Assembly: GCF_003334855.1 (NCBI RefSeq) | Contig: NZ_QOWE01000027.1 | Location: 1-64,000, forward strand | Reading direction: 5' to 3' | From: Larkinella punicea | GTDB taxonomy: Bacteria > Bacteroidota > Bacteroidia > Cytophagales > Spirosomataceae | Length of the DNA: 64,000 nt | Shown: positions 18,440-26,240 of the stretch, in pieces | Layout of the letters: each line of letters starts with the position of its first letter | Position numbering within the stretch: the stretch's first letter is position 1 | Translations under genes and position numbers: made by a program | Notes under the pieces: model-generated | What the model was told of the DNA's origin: nothing | Seen by the model: the letters and a program-made list of their open reading frames with translations, nothing else | The model's database searches: none

Positions 18440-18490
18440 CGCATTTTTTTGTAAGCGTGCGACAGCCCCCGAAAACCGTAAACTGAATAT
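18404..18490. repeat. Imperfect palindrome P3 overlapping the 3' end of a gene
   Basis: The outer arms start ATATTC and the words CAGTTTACGG and GGTTTTCGG occur in both arms, in partly shuffled order. The centre is a second inverted pair (GGCTGACGC / GCGACAGCC). Its left arm is coding, encoding the tail and stop codon of the preceding gene. Confidence 0.7.
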
Positions 18491-18507
18491 CGTAAACCAC
18501 ATCAACT

Positions 18508-19680
18508 ATGATAAACACCCGCTCTTTACCGGTTTCACCGGAACCGCAACTCCGCAACATTGGCTGGAACTGGATGCTCGGAACTGACACGCTGTCGTAC
18601 CTGACCAACGAAGTCGTTGTCGTGAGCCCGGCCGAAGCCGATGCCTTTTATGAAGCCGGAAATCAGTTGTTTACCATGCTGGTGGAGGCCGGGCAGCACG
18701 TCATCGACACCAACCGGTTCAGCGAACTGGGAATTCCGGACAACCTCATCGACCTGATCAAACTATCCTGGAGCGACGACCGGCACATTCAGCTTTACGG
18801 CCGTTTCGACCTCGCGGGCGGTATCGACGGCCAGCCCATCAAACTGATCGAGTTCAATGCCGACACGGCGACCTGCATTCCTGAAACGGCGGTGGTTCAA
18901 TACGCCCACCTGAGGGCCAACGGCCTGGACGAAGAACAGCAGTTCAATTCCGTTTACGAAACGCTGGTGGAGCAATTCCGCGACATCCTGCTGCACAACG
19001 AAGACAAACAACCGACACTGTTGCTATCCGCCATGCGCGGTTTCCCGGAAGACGACAGCAACCTGGCGGTTTTGGGCGAAGCGGCCCGGGAAGCCGGTTT
19101 TACAGTCGAATTCGAGTACATCGACAAGGTAGAATTTTCGGTCGATGAAGGTATTTTCAAGCAAAATCCGGAGAACGGGCAATTCGACAAGTTTGATTTC
19201 TGGTTCAAGCTGGTGCCCTGGGAATACATCGGCCACGAGGAATCCGACCTGGCGCACATCCTGACCGAAGCCGTGCGCCGTCGGCAGGTGGTGATCCTCA
19301 ATCCCGCGTATTCGCTCCTGTTTCAGTCGAAGTACATTCTAAAGATTTTGTGGGAATTGTATCCGTTTCACCCTTTGCTCCTGAAAACCGACACCCAACC
19401 CCTCACCGACCGGATGTACGTCGAGAAAGTGTTGTTTGGTCGCGAAGGGGCCAACGTCCGCATTATGGACGAGCAGGGGCGCGTGCAGGCCGAAGCCGAT
19501 GGAGACTATGACGACTACCCAAAAATCTACCAGGAATACGTGGAGCTACCCACCGACGGAACCGGCAAACGCTACCAGGCCGGGGTGTTTTACGTCGGCG
19601 AAAGCTGCGGTTTGGGTTTCCGGCGCGGGGGAGCTATTTTGGACAATGGCGCGCAGTTTGTCGGACATCTGATCGGCTAA
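18508..19680 (+). CDS. Glutathionylspermidine synthase family (ATP-grasp) protein
   Basis: A 390-residue cytoplasmic protein of the GSP_synth family (C-terminal domain of E. coli Gss and YgiC/YjfC). Family marks: RNIGWNWMLG near the start, LYGRFDLAGGIDGQPIKLIEFNADTAT (about 95-120), FKLVPWEYIGHEE, ILNPAYSLLFQSKYILKILWEL and the tail GVFYVGESCGLGFRRGG. Known members form an amide bond between glutathione or a peptide and an amine using ATP. Stand-alone members such as YgiC have no settled substrate, so the exact reaction is open. The start ATG at 18508 follows palindrome P3 by 17 bp. Confidence 0.88.
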   Translation: MINTRSLPVSPEPQLRNIGWNWMLGTDTLSYLTNEVVVVSPAEADAFYEAGNQLFTMLVEAGQHVIDTNRFSELGIPDNLIDLIKLSWSDDRHIQLYGRFDLAGGIDGQPIKLIEFNADTATCIPETAVVQYAHLRANGLDEEQQFNSVYETLVEQFRDILLHNEDKQPTLLLSAMRGFPEDDSNLAVLGEAAREAGFTVEFEYIDKVEFSVDEGIFKQNPENGQFDKFDFWFKLVPWEYIGHEESDLAHILTEAVRRRQVVILNPAYSLLFQSKYILKILWELYPFHPLLLKTDTQPLTDRMYVEKVLFGREGANVRIMDEQGRVQAEADGDYDDYPKIYQEYVELPTDGTGKRYQAGVFYVGESCGLGFRRGGAILDNGAQFVGHLIG

Positions 19681-19684
19681 CCGA

Positions 19685-20482
19685 TCAACCCATCAGCAAC
19701 GACTCCCCGCCGTCGATCCAGATGGGTGTGCCGGTGATGTGGCTGGCCCGGTCGGAAGCCAGAAACGCGACCACTTCGGCCACCTGCTCACTGGTGCCGG
19801 GTTCGCCGTCCGTCAGCGGAATGACGCCTTCCGGAAATTCGACCGGTTCCCGGGCCGACTCCAGTTTGCGTTTTTCGGTGCTGTCATTGATGGCGGTATC
19901 AATGGCGCCGGGGCAAACAACATTCACCCGGATGCGATGTTTGGCGAGTTCCAGCGCGGCCATTTTCGCAAAGGCCAACTGACCGGCCTTGGTGGTTGAA
20001 TAAGCCGTGGCACCCGTATTGCTAAAAATCCGCGTACCGTTTACCGAAGCCGTGATGATGACAGAACCGCCTTTTTCTTTCAGCATGGGAATGGCGTATT
20101 TGACGGTCAGAAACGTGCCGCGCAGGTTAATATTCATGGTTTTGTCCCACTCGTCCGGCTCCAGATCTTCGATGGGCGCCCAGACGCCGTTAATACCCGC
20201 ATTGGCAAAAACGATGTGCAAACCGCCGAATTGGCTTTTGATGGCTTCAAATGCCTTTTGCATGTCCTCCGGTTTTGAAATGTCGGCCAGCAAAGCGATG
20301 GCTTCTCCTCCCTCCTGCTGAATTTCCTGCACGGTTTCCTGCAACTCGCTGTCCGTTCGGCCCAAGGCCACCAGTTTTGCGCCGTTTCGGGCCAGTAGCA
20401 GGGCTGCCGCCTTTCCAATTCCCGAACCGGCACCGGTTACCAGTGCTACTTTTCCGGTAAATTCCTTATCTTGACTCATCAT
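19685..20482 (-). CDS. Short-chain dehydrogenase/reductase (SDR)
   Basis: A classical SDR of 265 residues. The start is set at ATG 20482 (MMSQDKEF), not at the TTG four codons upstream. Cofactor motif TGAGSGIG (about 16-23), ALLADIS, FANAGING (NNAG equivalent), catalytic Ser in IITASVNG and YSTTK active-site motif, then NVVCPGAIDTAI. The C-terminal DRASHITGTPIWIDGGESL is typical. It has no basic residue pattern that settles NAD versus NADP preference, though the TDSELQ context after GR favours NADP(H). The substrate is unknown. It is convergent with the glutathionylspermidine-synthase-like gene, with 4 bp between stops. Confidence 0.9.
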   Translation of the reverse strand: MMSQDKEFTGKVALVTGAGSGIGKAAALLLARNGAKLVALGRTDSELQETVQEIQQEGGEAIALLADISKPEDMQKAFEAIKSQFGGLHIVFANAGINGVWAPIEDLEPDEWDKTMNINLRGTFLTVKYAIPMLKEKGGSVIITASVNGTRIFSNTGATAYSTTKAGQLAFAKMAALELAKHRIRVNVVCPGAIDTAINDSTEKRKLESAREPVEFPEGVIPLTDGEPGTSEQVAEVVAFLASDRASHITGTPIWIDGGESLLMG

Positions 20483-20638
20483 GTTGCCAATCAATTACGT
20501 TTCTCCTGACTTATCTACCTGTACTTCGTCCTTTTTGTTAGAAAATTCAGCAAATTCTTTCCAAATTCTCCAGTAAATGCATCGTTCAGGATTTATTCAA
20601 AACCCAGGTTGTTCACCCCAAAATCGCTTTCCCCGTTC

Positions 20639-20986
20639 ATGAACAACCTGAGTCTTTACGCCATTGCCGCAGTCTACATCGTGTCGGGAATCCTGCATTT
20701 CATCCGCCCCGAACCCTACCTCCGCATCATGCCCCCCTACGTTCCCTACCACCCGTTGATGGTGATTCTCAGCGGTATTGCCGAACTGGCGCTGGGCGTT
20801 GGCCTGCTGTTTCCGGTCACCCGGTCGCTGGCTGCGTGGGGATTGATTCTGCTGCTGATCGCCATTTTCCCGGCTAATCTGTACATGGCGACGGCTGACA
20901 AATTTTCGTCCATACCGGCCTGGATACGCTGGGGGCGGCTTCCGTTGCAGGGCGTCCTGATCTGGTGGGCCTGGCGCTACACCTGA
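20639..20986 (+). CDS. DoxX-like small membrane protein
   Basis: A 115-residue membrane protein with four TM helices (about 3-22, 38-58, 64-84, 98-114). The pattern VSGILHFIRPEPYLRIMPPYVP and SGIAELALGVGLLFP, then LILLLIAIFPANLYMA, is typical of the DoxX/DoxD-related family common in Bacteroidota. The start ATG at 20639 is used in place of a TTG 10 codons upstream. DoxX proteins have been linked to quinone or thiol redox chemistry in some species, but this member's role is unknown. Its last 10 bp overlap the 3' end of the convergent GNAT gene. Confidence 0.8.
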   Translation: MNNLSLYAIAAVYIVSGILHFIRPEPYLRIMPPYVPYHPLMVILSGIAELALGVGLLFPVTRSLAAWGLILLLIAIFPANLYMATADKFSSIPAWIRWGRLPLQGVLIWWAWRYT

Positions 20987-21525
20987 ACCAACGGTTGCGA
21001 ACGGCGTCGTTCCCAGCGCACACCCTCTTCCACCGCACCGACCAACTGAAAACCGTTCTTTTGTAACACCCGCTGCGAAGCCAGGTGCTGGGTGGGCGTA
21101 TCGGCTACAACCGCCTTCACATCCGGATGTTGAAAAATCCAGTCCAGAAAACAGGCAACGGCTTCGGTGGTAAACTGCCGGCCTTCAAACTTTTGATCCA
21201 TAAAGTAGCCAATCATCGTTTGACCCGTAGCATCCGGTGCTCCGGCCACGCCAATCCCACCGATGGTCAGGTTCAATTCACGATGGACGACCAGCCAGTG
21301 GGTATACCAAAACCAGTGGTCAGGGTGGTCTTTGACCTGCGGGATGATATACTGCGGCAGTGCTTCATCGAACTCTGCCATGAAATCGTGATCACCACTA
21401 AGGCGAAGGTTCGAAATTTCTAATCCACGGGCCGTTTCCAGGGTAGTCCGGCTGATCGCCAGTTGTTCAAGGCTCGTCAGGGGCAATGGAATTAATTGCA
21501 AGCGTGTTGAAAAAAGAGAAGTCAT
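20977..21525 (-). CDS. GNAT family N-acetyltransferase (RimJ/RimL type)
   Basis: A 182-residue acetyltransferase. N-terminal LFSTRLQLIPLPLTSLEQLAI matches the RimJ/RimL subgroup, which acetylates N-termini or small amines using acetyl-CoA. IGGIGVAGAPDATGQTMIGYFMDQKFEGRQFTTEAV is the core beta4-alpha3 region, with the acetyl-CoA loop as QKFEGRQF in place of the usual RGxGxG/A. VVADTPTQHLASQRVLQKNGFQLVG is the usual late motif. The substrate is unknown. Its last 10 bp overlap the DoxX-like gene tail to tail. Confidence 0.85.
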   Translation of the reverse strand: MTSLFSTRLQLIPLPLTSLEQLAISRTTLETARGLEISNLRLSGDHDFMAEFDEALPQYIIPQVKDHPDHWFWYTHWLVVHRELNLTIGGIGVAGAPDATGQTMIGYFMDQKFEGRQFTTEAVACFLDWIFQHPDVKAVVADTPTQHLASQRVLQKNGFQLVGAVEEGVRWERRRSQPLVQV

Positions 21526-21867
21526 TGCGGTAACTGGTAAATGATTGAAAATAAAGACAATAGGATATCACACCACCCGAATGGTGATGCGCTATCCGGA
21601 CTAATCAATCAATAAACCAGTCCAGGCAGGAAGCCGGAAAGAAGTGACGTATTCAGAGGCAGTTGTTTTAAACCGTCGTAAAGATAGAACCAAATTGATT
21701 CTTTTTCCAGTGGTTACCGGCTTAAACGGGTAGCCATGAGAGCACTACCGGCCCCAATGCCCGAAATTATACAAACGGTCAATATCACCCAATTTACGGT
21801 AGGAATAGACAATAGTAAAAAAGCTACTTTTACCTCTTTCTCTTTGAGTCAACGAACAAATTAGTGT
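21526..21867. other. Intergenic region between divergent genes
   Basis: A 342-bp stretch between the GNAT gene (minus) and the M13 peptidase gene (plus). It must hold both promoters. I find no convincing ORF, palindrome or TAnnTTTG box; a CTACTTTTACC stretch near 21823-21835 is the closest promoter-like sequence for the peptidase. Confidence 0.5.
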
Positions 21868-23904
21868 ATGAAACTCCCAAAATCTCTCCTGCTGGCTGTT
21901 GGCGGAATGGTATGGCTTACGGCCTGTAAAACTGAAAAAGATGAAACCGCCCGCACGGTATTTTTCGACAAATCGGGCATGGATACCACTGTCGTTCCCG
22001 GCAATGATTTCTTTTCGTATGCCAATGGAAGTTGGGTAAAAAACACCAAAATCCCGGAAGACCAGACCGGTTGGGGCTCCTTTTACGAACTTCACGAGGA
22101 AAATCAGAAAAAAACGAAATCCATCCTGGACGAAGCAGCCGCCAGCGGAGCCGCTAATGGCAGTGTCGAGCAGAAAGTGGGGGATTTTTACGCCAGCGGT
22201 ATGGATACCGTTGCCATCGAAAAACGGGGTTATGAACCTCTGAAAGCCGAGCTGGCGAAAATTGCGGGTCTGAAAGACTACAAGGAAGCCCTGATTTACA
22301 TGGCCTCCGACGAAATCAACCGGGGGGGCGTTTTGTTCGGCATGGGCGTTGGACCCGACGACCGCCAGAGTACAATCAACCGGCTGAGTTTCGGCCAGAG
22401 CGGGTTGAGTTTACCGGAGAAAGAGTATTATTTCAAAACCGACGACGAAACGAAGAAAATCCGGGCGGCTTTTGTAGCCTACGTCACCAAACTTTTTGTG
22501 CTAACCGGCACGGATTCAACGACGGCCCGGAAAAAAGCCGACGGTATTCTGGCGTTTGAAACCACCCTGGCAAAGGCCCACAAAGCCGCAGCCGACCTCC
22601 GCGACCCGATCAAAAACTACCACAAACTGTCGATAGACGAACTGAATCAACGTACGCCCAACATCGACTGGAAGTCGTTTCTGACCGCCATGACGGTGAA
22701 AACCGATACGGTTCTGGTGGGGCAACCGGAATATTACCAGGCCCTGAGTGCGGCCCTGCCCGCGACGCCCATCGACGTCATCAGAGACAAAGCGGCTTTT
22801 GGCTACATCGACTTCAATGCGTCTTTGTTGAGCCGCCCGTTTGTACAGGCTAAATTTGACTTCTACAGCAAAACGCTCTACGGACAACCCGTTCAGTCGG
22901 AACGGTGGAAGCGGATTTCCCAAAATGTCGATGCCTATCTGGGCGAATTGTTGGGGCAGTTGTGGGTCAAAAAATATTTTACACCCGAAGCCAAAGAACG
23001 GATGCTTACGCTGGTCACCAACCTTCAGAAAGCCTATCGGAACCGGATTGAAAAACTCGACTGGATGTCGCCGGAAACCAAAAAAATTGCGCTGGTCAAA
23101 CTGGACGGGATCATGAATAAAATTGGCTACCCGGATAAATGGAAAGATTATTCGGATGTTTCCGTCAAACGGGATGCTTATTTTGAAAATGTGCAATCAG
23201 CCCGCATTCATGCCTCGAAAGAAAGTTTTGCCAAAATCGACAAAACCGTCGACCGCACCGAATGGCTGATGACTCCGCCCGAAGTGAATGCCTACGCCAA
23301 TCCGTCGTTCAACGAAATTGTGTTTCCGGCCGGTATTCTGCAGTTTCCGTTCTTTGATAAAGACGCCGACGATGCCATCAATTACGGCGCCATCGGCATG
23401 GTGATCGGTCACGAACTCACGCACCTTTTCGACGATCAGGGCCGTCAGTATGATGTTCAGGGGAACTTGCGCGACTGGTGGCAAAAGTCGGATGCCGATA
23501 AGTTTACGGCCAAAGCCAATCAGGTAGTCGATCAGTATAACAACTACACGGTTTTGGACAACCTGAAACTCAACGGACGTTTGACGTTGGGCGAAAACCT
23601 GGCCGATCTCGGCGGATTAGCCATCGCCTTCGATGCGTTTAAGCTGACCGATCAGAGTAAAAGTGATGAAAAAATCGACGGTTTCACGCCCCAGCAACGG
23701 TTTTTCCTGGGCTTTGCGCAAGTCTGGCGCATCAAAATCCGGGATGAAACCCAGCGGGCTTACGTTCAGGTCGATCCACACTCACCAGCGAAATACCGGG
23801 TCAATGGCCCCCTGAGCAACTTCGCGCCCTTCTACCAGGCTTTTAACGTCAAAGCGGGGGAACGAATGTATAAGCCGGAAGTGGATCAAACCCGGGTTTG
23901 GTAA
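21868..23904 (+). CDS. M13 family zinc metallopeptidase, lipoprotein
   Basis: A 678-residue neprilysin/PepO-type endopeptidase. The N-terminus is a lipoprotein signal (VWLTAC, Cys20). Early family marks: PGNDFFSYANGSWVKNTKIPEDQTGWGSF (about 44-72). The zinc site is complete: HELTH at 515-519 and Glu576 in ENLADLGG; NAYANPSFNEIVFPAGILQFPFF precedes it. The C-terminal TRVW resembles the CxxW end of the family but without the Cys. Length is normal for M13. It would trim peptides in the periplasm or at the outer membrane. It is the only gene in its transcription unit. Confidence 0.95.
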   Translation: MKLPKSLLLAVGGMVWLTACKTEKDETARTVFFDKSGMDTTVVPGNDFFSYANGSWVKNTKIPEDQTGWGSFYELHEENQKKTKSILDEAAASGAANGSVEQKVGDFYASGMDTVAIEKRGYEPLKAELAKIAGLKDYKEALIYMASDEINRGGVLFGMGVGPDDRQSTINRLSFGQSGLSLPEKEYYFKTDDETKKIRAAFVAYVTKLFVLTGTDSTTARKKADGILAFETTLAKAHKAAADLRDPIKNYHKLSIDELNQRTPNIDWKSFLTAMTVKTDTVLVGQPEYYQALSAALPATPIDVIRDKAAFGYIDFNASLLSRPFVQAKFDFYSKTLYGQPVQSERWKRISQNVDAYLGELLGQLWVKKYFTPEAKERMLTLVTNLQKAYRNRIEKLDWMSPETKKIALVKLDGIMNKIGYPDKWKDYSDVSVKRDAYFENVQSARIHASKESFAKIDKTVDRTEWLMTPPEVNAYANPSFNEIVFPAGILQFPFFDKDADDAINYGAIGMVIGHELTHLFDDQGRQYDVQGNLRDWWQKSDADKFTAKANQVVDQYNNYTVLDNLKLNGRLTLGENLADLGGLAIAFDAFKLTDQSKSDEKIDGFTPQQRFFLGFAQVWRIKIRDETQRAYVQVDPHSPAKYRVNGPLSNFAPFYQAFNVKAGERMYKPEVDQTRVW

Positions 23905-23909
23905 GTTCG

Positions 23910-24560
23910 TTAGCGGCCAAAGTGCAGATTGGCCCCCAGTTTGATTTGCGGGCCGCGGTTGTGGCCCGCAAATACCGGGGCCTTGTCGTAGTAGTTGTTC
24001 TCGATCATGAGTTCGAAGCTCAGCTTTTCCATCGCTTTCACACCCAGACCCAGGCCAATGTTCAGGCTGCTGAAGCCCCGGCGATCGTTGGGACCGACAT
24101 CGCTGGAACGGAATTTCCCGATGTTAAAACCGCCTTCCCCAAAGACGTAAAAGTTGTTTCGAACCGGGTAATAGCGCACAAAGGCACCCCCGGAATTAGC
24201 GCGGTAGCTGGTGGAGGCCCGGCTTTCAAACGCGCCCCGCAGGCCGACGGATAGGCCCTGTTGAACGAAATAGCTGGCTCGGGGATTAAAAGCCGTGTAC
24301 AACCCCTGTCCTTTTCCCGTGGCAAAACCCAGGGCGGCCCCCAGCATGAAGGCTCCCCTTTGAAACCACGGCAAGCCAGGCCGTCTGAAATAGGAAGGCT
24401 TTACGTCCGAAAATACTTCCCGGGAGCGATACGTCGTATCTGGTAATGGGGCGGTGGGAACATCCCGTCGGAGGGTATCGGTTTCCTGCGCTTGTACAAC
24501 AACGGTTGTAAACAGGCAAAGAACAATCAAGAGGCCAAGTCGGTTAGAGTACGGTTTCAT
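23910..24560 (-). CDS. Outer membrane beta-barrel protein
   Basis: A 216-residue protein with a signal peptide (1-24, VVVQAQ). From about residue 68 on, alternating amphipathic strands end at turns (FMLGAALGFATGKGQ, LSVGLRGAFESRAS, NNFYVFGEGGFNIGKF, SSLNIGLGLGVKAMEKLSFELMIENNYYD), fitting an eight-stranded OmpA/OmpW-like barrel, and the protein ends in LHFGR, near the usual aromatic end. Function unknown; such proteins are common in Cytophagales. It is convergent with the M13 peptidase gene (5 bp between stops) and downstream of the serC-like gene and palindrome P4. Confidence 0.8.
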   Translation of the reverse strand: MKPYSNRLGLLIVLCLFTTVVVQAQETDTLRRDVPTAPLPDTTYRSREVFSDVKPSYFRRPGLPWFQRGAFMLGAALGFATGKGQGLYTAFNPRASYFVQQGLSVGLRGAFESRASTSYRANSGGAFVRYYPVRNNFYVFGEGGFNIGKFRSSDVGPNDRRGFSSLNIGLGLGVKAMEKLSFELMIENNYYDKAPVFAGHNRGPQIKLGANLHFGR

Positions 24561-24614
24561 GGAATTACGCTGAGTTGTTTATGTAAAACCAGCTTGCGGG
24601 AATAAAGTTTATTT

Positions 24615-24697
24615 AAATGCGAATAGCACCGGTTTTGGCCAGACCATCCCTGCGTTTTGTGAGGATGGTCTGGCCAAAACCGGTGCTATTCGCATTT
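24615..24697. repeat. Palindrome P4 (perfect 35-bp arms)
   Basis: The arms 24615-24649 and 24663-24697 are exact inverted copies around a 13-bp loop. The stop codon of the SerC-like gene lies only 8 bp away. It may end that transcript on the minus strand, but an arm of 35 exact pairs is far longer than a terminator needs. Confidence 0.9.
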
Positions 24698-24705
24698 ATC
24701 AAAAA

Positions 24706-25782
24706 TTAGATCTTCCCCAACACCTCGATCAATCGGCCGATCTGCTCCACATCGGTAGCCGGAAAGTTGGCAATCCGGATCTGGGTATCTTTAAACTGTC
24801 CGTAGCCACTGCCCACGACCATTCCGGATTCTTTGACTTTGCTGATGATCTCAGAAGATGGTTTTTGCGTATTGGCTACCACCACCGTCCGCGAACGGTG
24901 CCGGTCGTTTTTCACGAAAGGCGAGAATTGCGGGTGGCTTTCCACAAACTTATACAGCATTTTCGCCTTTTCTTCCGTCTCTCTCCGCAGGTTTTCGACG
25001 CCGATCCGGTTGAAATCCTGCGCAATTTTACCCAGCAGGTAGATGAACAGAACGTTGGGCGTAGCCGGTGTTTCGTACGTTTTGTAGTTTTTCCACAGCA
25101 TGGGCAAATTATTGTGAGCGCCAATGTGCTGATCACCGTGTTTCAGGGTTTCGGCTTTTTCGAGGCATTTCTCGTTGGCAATCCACACGCCCAAACCGGC
25201 GGGTAGACCAAACGCTTTTTGAACGGAGAAAAAAGCCGTATCGACGAGCGAGAAATCCAGATCGGGAAACGGTGCCGACGACACCATATCGACCGCAATC
25301 AGTTTTTTAGCGTGACTGCGCTTCAGCTTATGAATGTCGACCGGCCGCATCTGCACGCCCGAGCTGGTTTCATTGTGCGTCACCGCAATCAGTTCGGCAT
25401 ATTCCGGCACCTCGATCTCGCTGTAATCGAACCCTTCGCCGAACGGTTTTTCCTGCTTGTGGGCGTATTTCTGCAAAGCCGTTGCGTAATCGCAGAATTT
25501 CTTCGAAAACGACCCGTTCACCAGGTGAAAACTTTCGTGCTCGACGCAGTTGAGCAGAATCCGTTCCCATACTTCAGAAGCCGAGCCGGTGAAGAAAATC
25601 CCGTGCGATTCCGGAATCGTCAGTAGCTCGCGCAACTGTTCGTCACAAAACTGATAGATACTCCGGAACTTGGCGCTCCGGTGCGAAATCGACCCGATCT
25701 GCTCATCCATCGCCGTTTGAAGGTGTTGGGATACAGTGGGGTACAGTTCCGCTGGTCCGGCGGTGAAGTAGGTTTGTTTCAT
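24706..25782 (-). CDS. Phosphoserine aminotransferase-like class V aminotransferase (SerC-like)
   Basis: A 358-residue PLP enzyme. It would convert 3-phosphohydroxypyruvate and glutamate to phosphoserine, the second step of serine synthesis. The PLP lysine is Lys189 in FFSVQKAFGLPAGLG; AVTHNETSSGVQMRP (about 133-147) and AVDMVSSAPFPDLDF supply cofactor contacts. The N-terminal YFTAGPAELYP is typical. The length fits SerC. The next genes on the same strand encode SerB-SerA activities, which strongly supports serine synthesis over alanine-glyoxylate transamination. The 3' end abuts palindrome P4. Confidence 0.85.
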   Translation of the reverse strand: MKQTYFTAGPAELYPTVSQHLQTAMDEQIGSISHRSAKFRSIYQFCDEQLRELLTIPESHGIFFTGSASEVWERILLNCVEHESFHLVNGSFSKKFCDYATALQKYAHKQEKPFGEGFDYSEIEVPEYAELIAVTHNETSSGVQMRPVDIHKLKRSHAKKLIAVDMVSSAPFPDLDFSLVDTAFFSVQKAFGLPAGLGVWIANEKCLEKAETLKHGDQHIGAHNNLPMLWKNYKTYETPATPNVLFIYLLGKIAQDFNRIGVENLRRETEEKAKMLYKFVESHPQFSPFVKNDRHRSRTVVVANTQKPSSEIISKVKESGMVVGSGYGQFKDTQIRIANFPATDVEQIGRLIEVLGKI

Positions 25783-25788
25783 AATTGA

Positions 25789-26226
25789 TCAATAAAAATA
25801 CTGCCTGGTCCAAATCAAGCTATCCGGAAATGCAAGTCCGAAATGTCCAAACTGTTCTTCGTTTGAGAGTATAACACTATTCGAAGGGTCTGCCTTCTCA
25901 TAAACTACCGGCAATTTCTCCTCCAGCAACGAGTCTAGCTGCCACTCCCTAAGCGACCAGAAAGCCCGGCATTTACCCGTAAACAACTTTCCGTCAACAT
26001 TGTACTGGACCTCTACCCGGTAGACATCTCTGGCTCTTCCTCTTTCGTATTTAAACCGGGAGATGGTTCCAACGGCAAATGCCTGATCTTTCTGAATCTG
26101 CTTTCGTTTGTAAATGGTATAAAACTTTGGCGCGGCTGCCAAGGAAAGCAAAAGAGAAGAAAAGGCCATGAGAATCACTTTTGATGATGGCCATTCCGTG
26201 TTTTTCCCTTTTACTTCCTCTCCCAT
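25789..26226 (-). CDS. Hypothetical single-pass membrane protein between serine genes
   Basis: A 145-residue protein I do not recognise. The ATG at 26226 is preferred to the TTG six codons upstream that would overlap the SerB-SerA stop. One hydrophobic segment (about 17-31, VILMAFSSLLLSLAA) is followed by a basic stretch (YKRKQIQKDQ) and a beta-rich domain (AVGTISRFKYERGRARDVYRVEVQYNVDGKLF, LPVVYEKADPSNSVIL) resembling the DUF3592-type fold. It sits 6 bp before the SerC-like start and 14 bp after the SerB-SerA stop, so it is inside the serine operon, though nothing suggests a role in serine synthesis. Confidence 0.65.
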   Translation of the reverse strand: MGEEVKGKNTEWPSSKVILMAFSSLLLSLAAAPKFYTIYKRKQIQKDQAFAVGTISRFKYERGRARDVYRVEVQYNVDGKLFTGKCRAFWSLREWQLDSLLEEKLPVVYEKADPSNSVILSNEEQFGHFGLAFPDSLIWTRQYFY

Positions 26227-26240
26227 CCGTTTTCCATGGA

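Noticed and set aside
21526-21867. Possible small RNA in the intergenic gap before the M13 peptidase
   Set aside because: No hairpin plus U-run and no promoter box was visible.
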